From the NCBI RefSeq assembly GCF_001277345.1, contig NZ_LIUT01000003.1, positions 480,273 to 544,272 of the forward strand: a stretch of DNA of 64,000 nucleotides. The letters run 5' to 3'. A program made the translations under genes and the position numbers. The stretch comes from Paenibacillus solani (GTDB lineage Bacteria; Bacillota; Bacilli; Paenibacillales; Paenibacillaceae). Numbering within the stretch: position 1 is the stretch's first letter; each line of letters starts with the position of its first letter. Under the pieces are notes generated by a model. It had not been told where the DNA came from. It saw only the letters and a program-made list of their open reading frames with translations, and searched no databases. Positions 40,881 to 50,509 of the stretch are shown here, piece after piece.

Positions 40881-42562
40881 GAACTCACCCCCGTATGGTG
40901 ATGGTGGGCTGCGGATATGACACTGGGAGTATCGGCAGCGCCGTTCACTCCTGCAACCGTATGACGTTTGGATTCCGTCCCGCCTGACCAACGCGGGGAA
41001 GGCATGCTCGAGGTCAACTGCCCCTCCCGGATTTCCCATATATGTGTCGCTGCCCGCTGCGCAATCTCCATCTCATGGGTCACCATGAGGATGGCAGTTC
41101 CTGTGCAGCGCAGCTGCTCGCACATTTCCAGAATCGCGAACGTATTCCGTGCATCCTGTCCGAAGGTCGGCTCATCCAGCAGCAGAACCGCCGGCTGCCT
41201 TGCCATGGCCGTGGCTACGCTCAGTCGGCGTTTCTGCCCTGTGGATAGCTGGTACGGATGCCTGCCGTCCATCCCCTTCAGTCCGAAGCGTTCAAGACAG
41301 CGGTCGGCCTGCATCTGCGCTTCCTCTGGCGGCATTTGATCCACCAGCAGTGAATATACCACTTCATCGCCAATGCGCTCCGTCAGGAATTGAAGCTCCG
41401 GATTCTGAAACACGAATCCGATCTGCCGCAGCTTGCGCTCTCTCTCCTTACGCACTTTCCTGCGCTTGCCCTGGATGACCTTCTCTCCGCACAGCTCATA
41501 GGTTCCTTCGGCCCGCAGCAGTCCCATCAAGCTTAGCAGCAGCGAGCTTTTGCCGGCGCCGTTCGGCCCGATCACCGCTATGAAATCACCGGGATACACC
41601 TCGGCCGATGGAAGGGAGATGACCGGCTTGTTCCATCTCATTCCCCTGAATGCGCCCAAGCGGATGACAGGTTCCCTATGTAACACGTCCGGCAAGGTAC
41701 CCCCATCCCCAGGCAGCCGATTCCCGGCGACTTGATCCTTACCATCAATCGGAGCGAATAACTCCTTGCCTGCCGGGGATCGCGCATAATCTTTCCACAC
41801 GCCGGGGTACCAGATGCCATAGGATTTGAGCTCCTGTTCATAATCAGCGAATATGACAGCTGGCGGACCATCACCCAGGATCTCGCCTTCCGGGCTGAAC
41901 AGAACGACACGGTCCACGTAGTGGGCCATTTCCTCAATTCGATGCTCAACGATAATCAGCGTACGCCCTTCTGATACGGCTTTCACCGCCGACCAGATTT
42001 GCTCCCGACCTTCGGGATCAAGCAGTGCTGACGGTTCATCAAGGAACAATACCTCCGGCTCCAGCAGCAGAGCAGATGCCAATGCCAGTCTTTGCTTCAT
42101 CCCTTGAGACAAATGAGTGATTGGCATATGAAGCTCATCCAGATCAAGACCAACCTCCTCCAGAGCCGCCTGCATTCGCTCCCTCATCTCTTCGCGAGGG
42201 ACACTTAGATTCTCCAGCACAAAGGCAAGCTCTTCGTCCACATACGGCATGCAGAACTGGGTATCCGGGTCTTGAAATACATACCCCCAGGAGTCCGGTA
42301 CCCTCTGTACCTCACATTTCATCGGCACTTCCGTTGCCCGGGGAATCATCCCGCTAAGCACCTGGAGCAGCGTCGATTTGCCGCATCCGCTTGGACCAAG
42401 CAGCAGTACCTTCTCTCCACGAGCTGCCGAGAAGGAGAGATCCTTAAACATCAATCGATCCTCACCCGGATACTTCAGGCGCAATCCCTCTACACACACA
42501 GCCTGCTCAAGCGAAGTCTCAGCAGACTGAGCCGGGGTCAGGCCAACAACGGCATTAGACAT
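40877..42562 (-). CDS. ykoD: ECF transporter fused ATPase YkoD-like
   Basis: A 561-residue protein with two ABC domains. The first has Walker A GPSGCGKST (about 56-64) and signature LSQGMKQR; the second has Walker A GPNGAGKSS (about 331-339) and signature LSTGQKRR. Both Walker B/Asp-Glu pairs (VLFLDEPSA, VLLLDEPTF) are intact. It powers the thiamine-precursor ECF transporter. The start overlaps the ykoE stop by 8 bases. Confidence 0.92.
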   Translation of the reverse strand: MSNAVVGLTPAQSAETSLEQAVCVEGLRLKYPGEDRLMFKDLSFSAARGEKVLLLGPSGCGKSTLLQVLSGMIPRATEVPMKCEVQRVPDSWGYVFQDPDTQFCMPYVDEELAFVLENLSVPREEMRERMQAALEEVGLDLDELHMPITHLSQGMKQRLALASALLLEPEVLFLDEPSALLDPEGREQIWSAVKAVSEGRTLIIVEHRIEEMAHYVDRVVLFSPEGEILGDGPPAVIFADYEQELKSYGIWYPGVWKDYARSPAGKELFAPIDGKDQVAGNRLPGDGGTLPDVLHREPVIRLGAFRGMRWNKPVISLPSAEVYPGDFIAVIGPNGAGKSSLLLSLMGLLRAEGTYELCGEKVIQGKRRKVRKERERKLRQIGFVFQNPELQFLTERIGDEVVYSLLVDQMPPEEAQMQADRCLERFGLKGMDGRHPYQLSTGQKRRLSVATAMARQPAVLLLDEPTFGQDARNTFAILEMCEQLRCTGTAILMVTHEMEIAQRAATHIWEIREGQLTSSMPSPRWSGGTESKRHTVAGVNGAADTPSVISAAHHHHTGVSS

Positions 42563-43193
42563 GTCTCGGATCTTCCAATGCTTCGTAATCCTTCCTCGAT
42601 GCAGGCCGCAGCAGTGAAGTCACACCTGTTCGATCCAATGCTTTGGCTAACAGCAGCATCAGAAGGCCAGCAATGATAGCCCCGCTGAATATCCGCATGC
42701 CATATTTGGCGAAAAACATCCATGCCTGCAGATCATCCGTATAACTGTAATAGAAGTCCATGATCATCGAGCCAACGGCCGAACCGGCTCCTGCAAATGC
42801 CAAAGTCCACGCCGAGGTGCTCCGATAACGGAAAGCCGCAAATACCAATTCGGCGCCCAGCCCTTGAATGACACCATACAGCAGCAGCGTCAATCCCCAG
42901 CCGCTACCAAACAGCACTTCCACATGCGCTGCCGCTACTTCCGCAATAATCGCGACTCCCGGCTTGCGGATCAGCAGATAAGCAAGCGTAGCCGCAGCAA
43001 ACCACATGCCATACAACAGCTCATCCGCTTCAAAAAACAGCGGTTTTAACAGATTGTAGACCGAGCCCCAGAAGTGATAGATTACACCCAGCACAAGAGA
43101 TACCAATACCGTCACCAAAATATCGCTTAACCTTAGCCCTTTTCGGGGCTGTACCCCAAGCTTCTCTTGCATTGATGTTCCCAAACCATTCAT
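42555..43193 (-). CDS. ykoE: ECF transporter substrate-binding (S) component YkoE-like
   Basis: A 212-residue membrane protein with about five or six helices, starting LRLSDILVTVLVSLVLGVIY. It matches the YkoE family (ABC_cobalt), the S component for thiamine/HMP uptake. ATG 43193 follows GGAGAGGGG. It lies 65 bases after a TPP-riboswitch terminator, so it is shut off when thiamine pyrophosphate is plentiful. The ykoF gene found with it in B. subtilis is absent here. Confidence 0.9.
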   Translation of the reverse strand: MNGLGTSMQEKLGVQPRKGLRLSDILVTVLVSLVLGVIYHFWGSVYNLLKPLFFEADELLYGMWFAAATLAYLLIRKPGVAIIAEVAAAHVEVLFGSGWGLTLLLYGVIQGLGAELVFAAFRYRSTSAWTLAFAGAGSAVGSMIMDFYYSYTDDLQAWMFFAKYGMRIFSGAIIAGLLMLLLAKALDRTGVTSLLRPASRKDYEALEDPRHV

Positions 43194-43256
43194 TCCCCTC
43201 TCCACCACTATTTTTTTGTAAACCACAACAAAAAACCGCCTGGTAAACGCGCAGAC

Positions 43257-43288
43257 GGAAAAATAGGCCCTGTCGGTGGCAGGGTCGG
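43257..43288 (-). terminator. Expression-platform terminator of the TPP riboswitch
   Basis: On the - strand: CCCTG / CAGGG stem within GACCCTGCCACCGACAGGG, then TATTTTT. It follows the aptamer directly. Confidence 0.75.
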
Positions 43289-43380
43289 ATATTCTCTACG
43301 CTGGCATTACCCAGTTCAGATTAACGGTCAACAGCGGATAGCAGCTGCAATCTCAGCCTGATTCACTCAAGCACCCGTAT
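43289..43380 (-). promoter_or_regulatory. TPP riboswitch (THI element)
   Basis: On the - strand the conserved blocks appear in order: GGGTGC, then CTGAGAT, then CTGGGTAATGCCAGCGTAG. These are the signature of the thiamine pyrophosphate aptamer. It precedes ykoEDC. Confidence 0.95.
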
Positions 43381-43554
43381 TCCCTATTCGGTTTTATGTT
43401 AATCTTAAAATACACATACATTCCAGAATAAGCAAGGGCCTTTTTTCAAAAATGGCTATTTATTGATTTCCGGCCCATTCTATGTCAATATCAAAGTGGT
43501 TGTCTTTTCGACCATTATTCTATTGTTAACACGTATGCACAAAAGGAGACTGAC

Positions 43555-44385
43555 ATGGCTAAACAATTGCTGCGTCTGATGACCGAGCTGTCCTCCCGAA
43601 AGTGGCTGTCCCAGATTATGGGGCGCTTCTCCCACAGCCGGCTGAGCCGTCATCTGATACCTGCATTTATACGAATCTATCAAATTCCGGCCCAGGAAGC
43701 GGAGAAAGAAGTTCATGAATACCGATCACTGAACGAGTTCTTCTCCCGCCGGTTAAAAATAGGCCTGCGTACCATCGATGACACTGCGGATGCCATGGTA
43801 AGCCCTGTCGATGCAACGTTATCGTTTATGGGGACCATCCATGCCGGCACCATTTTGAGTGTTAAGGGGCAGGATTATACCCTGAGCGAGCTGCTCGCCA
43901 ATTCGCCCAGAATGGAGAATTATCTAAACGGCTATGCGTTTGTATTATATTTAAGCCCGACGGACTACCATCGCATTCATTCGCCTGTAACCGGTGTTCA
44001 AGCAGAAAGCGAGCATCTAAAGGGCCGGGTATATCCCGTGAACGATTTTGCGATGACCCATATCCGAAATGTACTCAGCCGTAATGAGCGGCTCATTACG
44101 TATATTGCGCATGAGTTCGGCGAAGTCGCTGTCGTGAAGGTCGGAGCCATGAATGTAAGCAGTATCCGTTATGCTGATGAGAGCGTAAAAAAATACCAGA
44201 TCGGCGGCGAGCTCGCCTATTTTGAGTTTGGCTCAACCGTTGTGCTCCTGACGGAGAATGACACGTTTACGCCGCGTGGAGATCTGAAGCCCGGTTCCAA
44301 AGTAAAAATGGGAGAATTGCTGGGTTTGCTTCATCCGCGTACGGACAAGGGACAGCAGCCGCATACCCATCACACCCAGGATTAA
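43555..44385 (+). CDS. psd: Phosphatidylserine decarboxylase
   Basis: A 276-residue enzyme that makes phosphatidylethanolamine from phosphatidylserine at the membrane. The self-cleavage motif GST (Ser227, in FEFGSTVVLL) yields the pyruvoyl group. Supporting motifs are SPVDA (83-87) and DYHRIH (138-143), with the catalytic-triad-type His. AAAAGGAG precedes the ATG. It is a single gene with no pssA next to it, and transcribed away from the riboswitch operon. Confidence 0.92.
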   Translation: MAKQLLRLMTELSSRKWLSQIMGRFSHSRLSRHLIPAFIRIYQIPAQEAEKEVHEYRSLNEFFSRRLKIGLRTIDDTADAMVSPVDATLSFMGTIHAGTILSVKGQDYTLSELLANSPRMENYLNGYAFVLYLSPTDYHRIHSPVTGVQAESEHLKGRVYPVNDFAMTHIRNVLSRNERLITYIAHEFGEVAVVKVGAMNVSSIRYADESVKKYQIGGELAYFEFGSTVVLLTENDTFTPRGDLKPGSKVKMGELLGLLHPRTDKGQQPHTHHTQD

Positions 44386-44428
44386 GGGTTATAGCCACTG
44401 TAAATTCTCGTACATCGTGAGCACGATG

Positions 44429-44456
44429 CGTGGTTCGGGGCATACTTAGATGGCTG
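44429..44456. repeat. Copy 1 of a short dispersed repeat
   Basis: Reads GTGGTTCGGGGCAT-ACTTAGATGGCTG. About 23 of 28 positions agree with 63874-63902, allowing one gap. Both copies lie just after the stop of a + strand gene. Confidence 0.4.
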
Positions 44457-44478
44457 TCGGCCACATGAATAGGAAGGG

Positions 44479-45327
44479 TTACCCCCTGCCGAGCATCCGG
44501 TAGATGATCCGCTGAAACAGCCGGTTCGGCAGTACGCCTTTGATCCAAGCAGTTAGCCGCGTGCCTCGGGGCAGTGTGTAGCGGAACCTGGGTTTGGACA
44601 TGGACGCAATACTTGCCACAAGACGGGCTACCTCCTGCGGATCCCCACTATTCTTGGCTGTCCGTCTAGAATACTCGAGTACGCCCTTCAGCAAGCTGCT
44701 GTAGGGTGAGCTTTCCGCGGTCTCCAAACCTCCAAAACTCTTGTCCCAGATGGGCGTGCCATAAGCTCCGGGTTGAATCAGCACAACATTTATACCAAAA
44801 GGCATCAGCTCCATAGACAAGCTTTCACCTAATCCTTCGATCGCGAATTTGGATGCCGCATAAGGACCGTAACCCGGAAACCCGATGACACCGCTAATAC
44901 TGCTCATAATGATGATCTTGGATTTTTCAGTCTGCCTTAAGAGCGGCAGCATATGCTGTGTCACAGATACCGTCCCGAAAAAGTTCGTTTCCATCTGCCT
45001 TCTCCAGCCGCTGAGCGGCACCTCCTCTACCATCCCGCCTACAGCCTCACCAGCATTATTCACCAGTACATCCAAACGGCCAAATCGCTGTCCTATATCC
45101 ACAGCAGTTGCCTTCACTTGCTCCTCATCGCATATATCCAATTGGAACAGATGAATGCGCTCGGCGATGCCTGCCTCTTCCGCCTTGGCCAGCAAATCTG
45201 CAGCCGCCTCAGGTCTGCGGAAACCAGCTGCCACCTGATAGCCTGCCGCAGCCAGTTCCAGACTGATGAGCAGCCCGAATCCGCTGGATGCACCTGTTAC
45301 CAACGCCGTTTTCTCTGCTCCCCTCAT
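44479..45327 (-). CDS. Short-chain dehydrogenase/reductase
   Basis: A 282-residue classical SDR. The cofactor motif TGASSGFG is at about residues 14-21, NNAGEAVGG near 90, and the catalytic Ser and YAASK (Tyr-x-x-x-Lys) near 150-165. The long C-terminal tail resembles the oxidoreductase subgroup near retinol dehydrogenases. The substrate is unknown. GGGGGG lies upstream of ATG 45327. Confidence 0.88.
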   Translation of the reverse strand: MRGAEKTALVTGASSGFGLLISLELAAAGYQVAAGFRRPEAAADLLAKAEEAGIAERIHLFQLDICDEEQVKATAVDIGQRFGRLDVLVNNAGEAVGGMVEEVPLSGWRRQMETNFFGTVSVTQHMLPLLRQTEKSKIIIMSSISGVIGFPGYGPYAASKFAIEGLGESLSMELMPFGINVVLIQPGAYGTPIWDKSFGGLETAESSPYSSLLKGVLEYSRRTAKNSGDPQEVARLVASIASMSKPRFRYTLPRGTRLTAWIKGVLPNRLFQRIIYRMLGRG

Positions 45328-45487
45328 GAGCGGGCCCCCCCATGCCTTGCCTCTTTAATTCTCTTCATCAGAACCTCACCCTTCCGTCCTTGCTGGATGA
45401 CTTAACAGGCCAAAAGTGGCTTATGTATAATCCCAATATATCAGAAGTTTGCAATACAAACAGACTCTTTTTCCAATGGAACCCATT

Positions 45488-45516
45488 AAAAAAAAGAGAG
45501 CCAGTTAGCTCTCTTT
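45488..45516 (-). terminator. Strong - strand terminator
   Basis: AAAGAGAGC / GCTCTCTTT stem, and on the - strand a run of eight T. The only candidate gene it serves is the 39-codon ORF at 45580-45699. Confidence 0.85.
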
Positions 45517-45579
45517 CTGTTATTCACAAGCATATATGATAACGGATGGACGATCACCCGTATAAAGGCTCGGTTCTTC

Positions 45580-45699
45580 TTAAAACCATATATCCTGTTG
45601 AACCTGATTAAATCTTCTTCTGCGTCTCAAGCGGTTGCGGGAGACCCCGTTGCCACTGAGTCTAACAAAACGTCTACATCCCCATCTTCTTGGGTTCAT
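45580..45699 (-). CDS. Small arginine-rich protein, 39 residues
   Basis: ATG 45699 follows a strong site (GGGGGGAGAGGAGA). The product starts MNPRRWGCRRFVRLSG and about a third of its residues are Arg. A good terminator lies 64 bases past the stop, which supports a short real transcript. No family recognised. Nucleic-acid binding or a spore component are guesses from composition. Confidence 0.55.
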   Translation of the reverse strand: MNPRRWGCRRFVRLSGNGVSRNRLRRRRRFNQVQQDIWF

Positions 45700-45795
45700 T
45701 CTCCTCTCCCCCCTTCATATGTAATAAAACATGTACACCATCATTACCCTATGATGCTTGCCATGAAACCCATGGCATGCTGGTGAACGAAGAAA

Positions 45796-46581
45796 TCAGC
45801 GGATTTCGGATGGACTTTTGCCCGTATACTGCTTAAATTGCCGGCTGAAAAAGAAAATATCCCGATACCCCAGCGCATCGGCCACCTCGGTTACATTCAT
45901 CCCTTGATGCAGCAGCAGATGCTGAGCCCGCTCGATTCGCATCTGGATAATATAGGACTGCACCGGCGTGCCAATCAATTCCTTAAATTTGATCGAGAAG
46001 TAACGGGAGGATAAACCTGCTCTGGCCGCTAAATCCTCGACTCGATGCGGAACGCCGGGGTGCTGACGGACGTAATTCGCAATTTCATGGATCGCCTGCG
46101 ACAATTGGTTGCTCGCCTTTTTGACGACCGGTTCATTAAGATCGCTGCGCAGTAAATGGATCATCAGCTGCTTCAGAATAAGCTGTCCCTCTTCCAAAAA
46201 ACCGTAGGGCTTGTCCAGATATAAACGCACATAACGGGCCAGCAAATATTCAAAATCCATCGTTTCCGTCAGCTTGCGATAAGATGAGGGAATATGTTGC
46301 AGAGGATCGGTCACATCAAAGTGGATATATGTCAACACAAGCGGCTTCTGCGGATTATGCGTTGCACTCGTATGATCTCCTGGTCGGAATAGGAAGCAGC
46401 TTCCCTTACCTATAGCAAAAGGCTCGTCATTAAGCTCCAACGTTCCTTCGCCGCTCCATACATAGAACAAATCATAGTTCTGCATGGGTCTTTCACGTTT
46501 CTGCCATTTCCAGCCCGGCTCACAGACGATTTTGGCAAGCGCAGGCATGATTACAAAAGAAGACGGCGATGCATTCAGCAT
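45796..46581 (-). CDS. AraC-family transcriptional regulator with cupin domain
   Basis: A 261-residue regulator. The N-terminal cupin (about 1-140) has YDLFYVWSGEGTLELNDEPF. The C-terminal double HTH (about 165-260) has the AraC signature GYRDIFFFSRQFKQYTGKSPSEIR. Such proteins in Paenibacillus usually sense sugars, but no transport or sugar gene lies adjacent, so the target is unknown. A GAGGGGG stands upstream of the ATG. Confidence 0.87.
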   Translation of the reverse strand: MLNASPSSFVIMPALAKIVCEPGWKWQKRERPMQNYDLFYVWSGEGTLELNDEPFAIGKGSCFLFRPGDHTSATHNPQKPLVLTYIHFDVTDPLQHIPSSYRKLTETMDFEYLLARYVRLYLDKPYGFLEEGQLILKQLMIHLLRSDLNEPVVKKASNQLSQAIHEIANYVRQHPGVPHRVEDLAARAGLSSRYFSIKFKELIGTPVQSYIIQMRIERAQHLLLHQGMNVTEVADALGYRDIFFFSRQFKQYTGKSPSEIR

Positions 46582-46648
46582 CTCGTCATAACCCCCTCAT
46601 CTCATTCAAAAATAATAAAATTAATCTCTTCCTCATCATACCTGTTTT

Positions 46649-48121
46649 TCAGGATTTTTGCATGTCCTGCCAAGCCTCTGCGATCCGGTTAACCCCCTCT
46701 GTTATATGGGCTATATCCAGATGGGAGAAGCCGAAGCAAGCGGCAGGCGGCCCTGGGGTACGATGATACACCGAGGCATCACGAAACATCACGCCGCGCC
46801 TCCGTGCTGCATCCTGGAATGCGGCATATTCTTCCGGGGAGCACAGCCAGTTAGCATATACGTGCAGGCCCGCATCGCCGGGATGTAGACGAAACAGGTC
46901 AGAGGCTTGCGCATCCATCGCTTGACGAAGCGTTTCATACCGGTTGCCGTACAACCGGGTCATTCTGCGAAGATGCCGCCCATAGCCACCTCGCACAATA
47001 AAGCGTGCGAGCGCGCGCTGCTCCAGCTGTGCCGGCGATATCGGTTCATACAACGCCTTGGCCTGTATGATCGCCTCCACCAGGCTGGGTGGAAGGACAG
47101 CGTAACCGATCCGCAGTCCGGTAAACATCGTTTTGGAGAAGGAGCCAACGAAGATGACACGCCCCTCATCATCCAGCATTTTTAAAGGTTCAATCGGCTT
47201 GCCGCCCCAGCGGAACTCACTGTCATAATCATCCTCAATGATAAAGGCTTGACGTTTGCGGGCCCAATTCAGCAGTGCTCTTCTTCGTTCCAGCGGCAGA
47301 ACTGCACCCGTCGGGTATTGACGGCTGGGACTGACAACAAGAAGGCCTGCTTCCCAGTCGTGCGGAATCAGACCGGCATCATCCACGGGTGAAGGCAGCG
47401 GATTCCCGCCGCTCAGTTTTATCCCCCGATAAATCCCTTGATATCCCGGATCCTCCATAATGACCTGGTCGCCAGGATCAACCAGCAGTTGAAACAGCAG
47501 AACCAGCCCCTGCATGGAACCGCTGAAGATCACAATATGCTCGGGATCGGCCGGTATTCCGCGGGTGAAACGCAAATGTCCGGCGATGGCCCGGCGCAGT
47601 TCGATATCCCCCTCCGGTGGAGCTCCGCTTTGCAGTCCGGCTCCCCCGCGTCCGCCTGCATAGGATAGCGCACTCCTCCACTCTGTATATGGAAAATCCT
47701 CTATCGGCATCCTCGCACTCGCGAAGGAAATGGTATCCGGGGGAGGCTGCTCCAGCAGCAGCATGGTCGATGCCTGCTCCTGATATTCTTCCCGGTGACT
47801 CATAAGCCGCTGCCCCCATGCTGAGAGTATCGGCGATTGCTCAGCTATGGGCGGCTGATCTGTCCTGATAATGCCCTCGGCTACATAAGTTCCGCTGCCC
47901 GGCCTGGACACCACATAACCTTCAGCCATCAGCATGTCATAGCTCTGTGCAGCAGAGCCCCGGGATACCCCATACAGCTTGGCCAGCTTGCGGGTAGCGG
48001 GAAGCCGGGTTCCCTCCGGAAGCTTGCCGCTGTGAATCGCGGCGCGTATGGCATGATATAGAGCCAAGTACTTATATTGATATTGCTCCAGATAAGTCTC
48101 GAATGGCAATCCCAACTCCAT
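46649..48121 (-). CDS. MocR/PdxR-type regulator (GntR HTH fused to aminotransferase)
   Basis: A 490-residue protein. The N-terminal GntR HTH (about 10-80, LPATRKLAKLYGVSRGSAAQSYDML) is fused to an aminotransferase class I domain with the PLP-binding segment VGSFSKTMFTGLRIGY (the SxxK lysine is present). MocR proteins sense PLP or amino acids and often activate vitamin B6 genes. It is divergent from a PPOX-family flavoprotein gene, its likely target. ATG 48121 follows GAGGAG. Confidence 0.9.
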   Translation of the reverse strand: MELGLPFETYLEQYQYKYLALYHAIRAAIHSGKLPEGTRLPATRKLAKLYGVSRGSAAQSYDMLMAEGYVVSRPGSGTYVAEGIIRTDQPPIAEQSPILSAWGQRLMSHREEYQEQASTMLLLEQPPPDTISFASARMPIEDFPYTEWRSALSYAGGRGGAGLQSGAPPEGDIELRRAIAGHLRFTRGIPADPEHIVIFSGSMQGLVLLFQLLVDPGDQVIMEDPGYQGIYRGIKLSGGNPLPSPVDDAGLIPHDWEAGLLVVSPSRQYPTGAVLPLERRRALLNWARKRQAFIIEDDYDSEFRWGGKPIEPLKMLDDEGRVIFVGSFSKTMFTGLRIGYAVLPPSLVEAIIQAKALYEPISPAQLEQRALARFIVRGGYGRHLRRMTRLYGNRYETLRQAMDAQASDLFRLHPGDAGLHVYANWLCSPEEYAAFQDAARRRGVMFRDASVYHRTPGPPAACFGFSHLDIAHITEGVNRIAEAWQDMQKS

Positions 48122-48243
48122 GGTAATGACTCCTCTATGACTTCTCAAAAATTGGACTATACAAACTACTCTAAAGTGGCGCTTTTTCCTTGTCAATAAT
48201 GATTGTATGCTGTTACTCAAAATGGATAGGGGAGAGCTTAATC

Positions 48244-48858
48244 ATGAGAAGAAACGAATTTTCGATGGAGGATCAGAAAGAGATTGAGGATTTCCTCAGT
48301 GGTATGAGCTTTGGTTTTCTAGGGACAACAAATGAAGAGGGAACTCCGCGTGTAACGCCTCTGAACTTCGCCTATGTCAACGGAGCGTTCTATTTTCACG
48401 GAAGCCGGATGGGCGAGAAAATGGATCATCTGCGTTTGGCGCCAACAGTGTGCTTTACCGTAGCAGATGAATATGCTCTGATTCCTTCCTATTTCTCCGA
48501 TCCGGAGATGGCATGTCCGGCAACCGCCTTTTTCAAAAGCGTAACAGCAACCGGCGAGGTCTCCATCGTGGATGATCTGGATGAGAAAGCTCAAGCAATG
48601 GAAGCTATGATGCAGAAGCTGCAGCCCGAAGGGGGATACCGCACCATTGACGCAAATGACCGTGCTTATGCTTCCCGACTGAAGGGTGTTGCCGTGATCA
48701 AGCTGGTTCCACAGCAATTGAGCGCTAAATTCAAGTTCGGTCAGAACCTGAAGCCGGACCGGCTCCACGCCGTGCTCGAAGGCCTCGAATGCCGCGCCCA
48801 GACTCGGGATGAAGAGACGGCAAAGATGATATGCAAGTATCATCCTGGACCACGCTGA
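48244..48858 (+). CDS. Pyridoxamine 5'-phosphate oxidase family flavoprotein
   Basis: A 204-residue FMN-binding split-barrel protein. The core reads FGFLGTTNEEGTPRVTPLNFAY and FYFHGSRMGEKMDHL, as in the NimA/PPOX-like group of small flavoproteins. Enzymatic role unproven: B6 metabolism, or reduction of nitro compounds. The divergent MocR gene shares the 120-base control region (48122-48243). ATG 48244 follows GGGGAGAG; the frame from 48190 overlaps the regulator and lacks a site. Confidence 0.87.
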   Translation: MRRNEFSMEDQKEIEDFLSGMSFGFLGTTNEEGTPRVTPLNFAYVNGAFYFHGSRMGEKMDHLRLAPTVCFTVADEYALIPSYFSDPEMACPATAFFKSVTATGEVSIVDDLDEKAQAMEAMMQKLQPEGGYRTIDANDRAYASRLKGVAVIKLVPQQLSAKFKFGQNLKPDRLHAVLEGLECRAQTRDEETAKMICKYHPGPR

Positions 48859-48983
48859 AGCATTACATTTAACCGTGACGGTTCCTGGGGTAGGTGGTAT
48901 AATGTTAGGCAATGAAAACATAAATGCAACACGTCACCTGCTCTCACCTTAACCTATAGTACTCGGAAGGAAGGAATCAGTTC

Positions 48984-50282
48984 ATGAACCCATTGGTTGG
49001 TCAGTTGAATGGAAAATTGCAAGCCGGCAATCCGCATGTTTACGATATGCTCTCCACACTCGGCAGAGAAATCTACTTCCCGAAAGAAGGTATCTTGAGC
49101 CAGTCTGCGGAAGCAACGAGCCATGCGAAAAAATATAACGCTACGATTGGTATTGCAACCGAATCCGGAGTCCCGATGCATCTTAGCGTCATTCAAGACA
49201 ACCTTTCGGCCTACCAGCCAAAAGATTTGTATCCGTATGCTCCACCTGCAGGAAAGCCGGAGCTGCGCTCTGTTTGGCGACACAAGATGATTCAGGAGAA
49301 TCCATCACTCGAAGGCAAGAACTTCAGCAACCCTATTGTGACGAATGCGCTGACGCATGGACTTAGCATCGTAGCCGATCTGTTCGTAGACGAAGGGGAT
49401 GCCGTGATATATCCCGACAAGAACTGGGAGAATTACGAGCTGACATTTGGCATTCGCCGCCATGGCAATCATGTAACCTATCCTCTCTTTACAGAAGATA
49501 TGAAATTTAACGCTGAAGGACTTCGTCAGGCCCTGCTCAGCCAGAAGGACAAGGGAAAGGCTGTCGTTCTGCTCAACTTCCCAAACAACCCGACAGGTTA
49601 TACGCCGGGTGCCCAGGAAGGGGCCTCCATCGTTGCCGCGATTAAGGAAGCCGCCGAGGCTGATATTAACGTAGTCGTTGTTACGGATGATGCTTATTTT
49701 GGATTATTCTTTGAGAATTCGCTGAAAGAATCGCTCTTTGGGAGTCTGGCAGGACTTCATCCTCGCGTGCTTCCTGTGAAAGTCGATGGCGCGACCAAGG
49801 AAGAGTTCGTATGGGGATTCCGTGTCGGCTTTATCACTTTTGCGGCAGAGAACCATGATGTGCTGGACGCGTTGGAACAGAAAACGCTTGGTATTATCCG
49901 CGCTACGATATCCAGTGCCTCCCATCCTTCGCAGACATTCGTTCTTGAAGCGCTGAAAGCACCTGAGTTCCATCAACAAAAAGAAGAGAAATTTGTCATC
50001 ATGAAGGGCCGTGCCAACAAAGTAAAATCTATCCTCGACAGCGGCAAATATAATGATGTATGGGAATACTATCCGTTTAATTCCGGCTACTTCATGTGCT
50101 TGAAGCTGAACAAGGTATCCGCTGAAGAGCTCCGTTCCCATCTGATTCATGAGTATGGGGTAGGAACCATCGCTCTTGGAGAGCATGATCTCCGAATTGC
50201 TTTCTCATGTATTGATGAGCAGCATTTGGAAGATCTGTTCGACCTGATTTACAAGGGGATTCAAGACCTGCAGAAAGCTTAA
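48984..50282 (+). CDS. PLP-dependent aminotransferase, class I/II fold
   Basis: A 432-residue fold-type I aminotransferase. Landmarks are YAPPAGKPELRSVWRHKM, TNALTHGLSIVADLF, LNFPNNPTGYTPG (the cofactor-ring Asn region), VTDDAYFGLF, and a Lys in VDGATKEEF as the probable Schiff-base residue. The C-terminal Arg in DLRIAFS should bind the substrate carboxylate. Specificity unknown. GGAAGGAAGG precedes the ATG. It is monocistronic, with a strong terminator behind it. Confidence 0.9.
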   Translation: MNPLVGQLNGKLQAGNPHVYDMLSTLGREIYFPKEGILSQSAEATSHAKKYNATIGIATESGVPMHLSVIQDNLSAYQPKDLYPYAPPAGKPELRSVWRHKMIQENPSLEGKNFSNPIVTNALTHGLSIVADLFVDEGDAVIYPDKNWENYELTFGIRRHGNHVTYPLFTEDMKFNAEGLRQALLSQKDKGKAVVLLNFPNNPTGYTPGAQEGASIVAAIKEAAEADINVVVVTDDAYFGLFFENSLKESLFGSLAGLHPRVLPVKVDGATKEEFVWGFRVGFITFAAENHDVLDALEQKTLGIIRATISSASHPSQTFVLEALKAPEFHQQKEEKFVIMKGRANKVKSILDSGKYNDVWEYYPFNSGYFMCLKLNKVSAEELRSHLIHEYGVGTIALGEHDLRIAFSCIDEQHLEDLFDLIYKGIQDLQKA

Positions 50283-50375
50283 TGGTAAGGTAATATCCGA
50301 TCAGGTAAATGTAATGAGATGACCTATCATTAGAACTTGCGCCGGAAGTAGCTCGCAATATAACGAATCAAACAT

Positions 50376-50414
50376 CAAACAGACCGGGGAATCTTCTCCC
50401 CGGTCTGTTTTTTT
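50376..50414 (+). terminator. Terminator of the aminotransferase gene
   Basis: Stem CAGACCGGGGA / TCCCCGGTCTG with a six-base loop and a T-run of seven after it. Confidence 0.93.
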
Positions 50415-50509
50415 AATCTGCCACAAATAAACGCTCGCCCATACACTTAGACTCATCCCTACATACAATACCGTGTACTATAAATCAACGAACCGAAAGG
50501 GGAATGAAC

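Noticed and set aside
45598..45786. A 62-codon + strand frame
   Set aside because: No ribosome site; the opposite strand has a better supported small gene with terminator.
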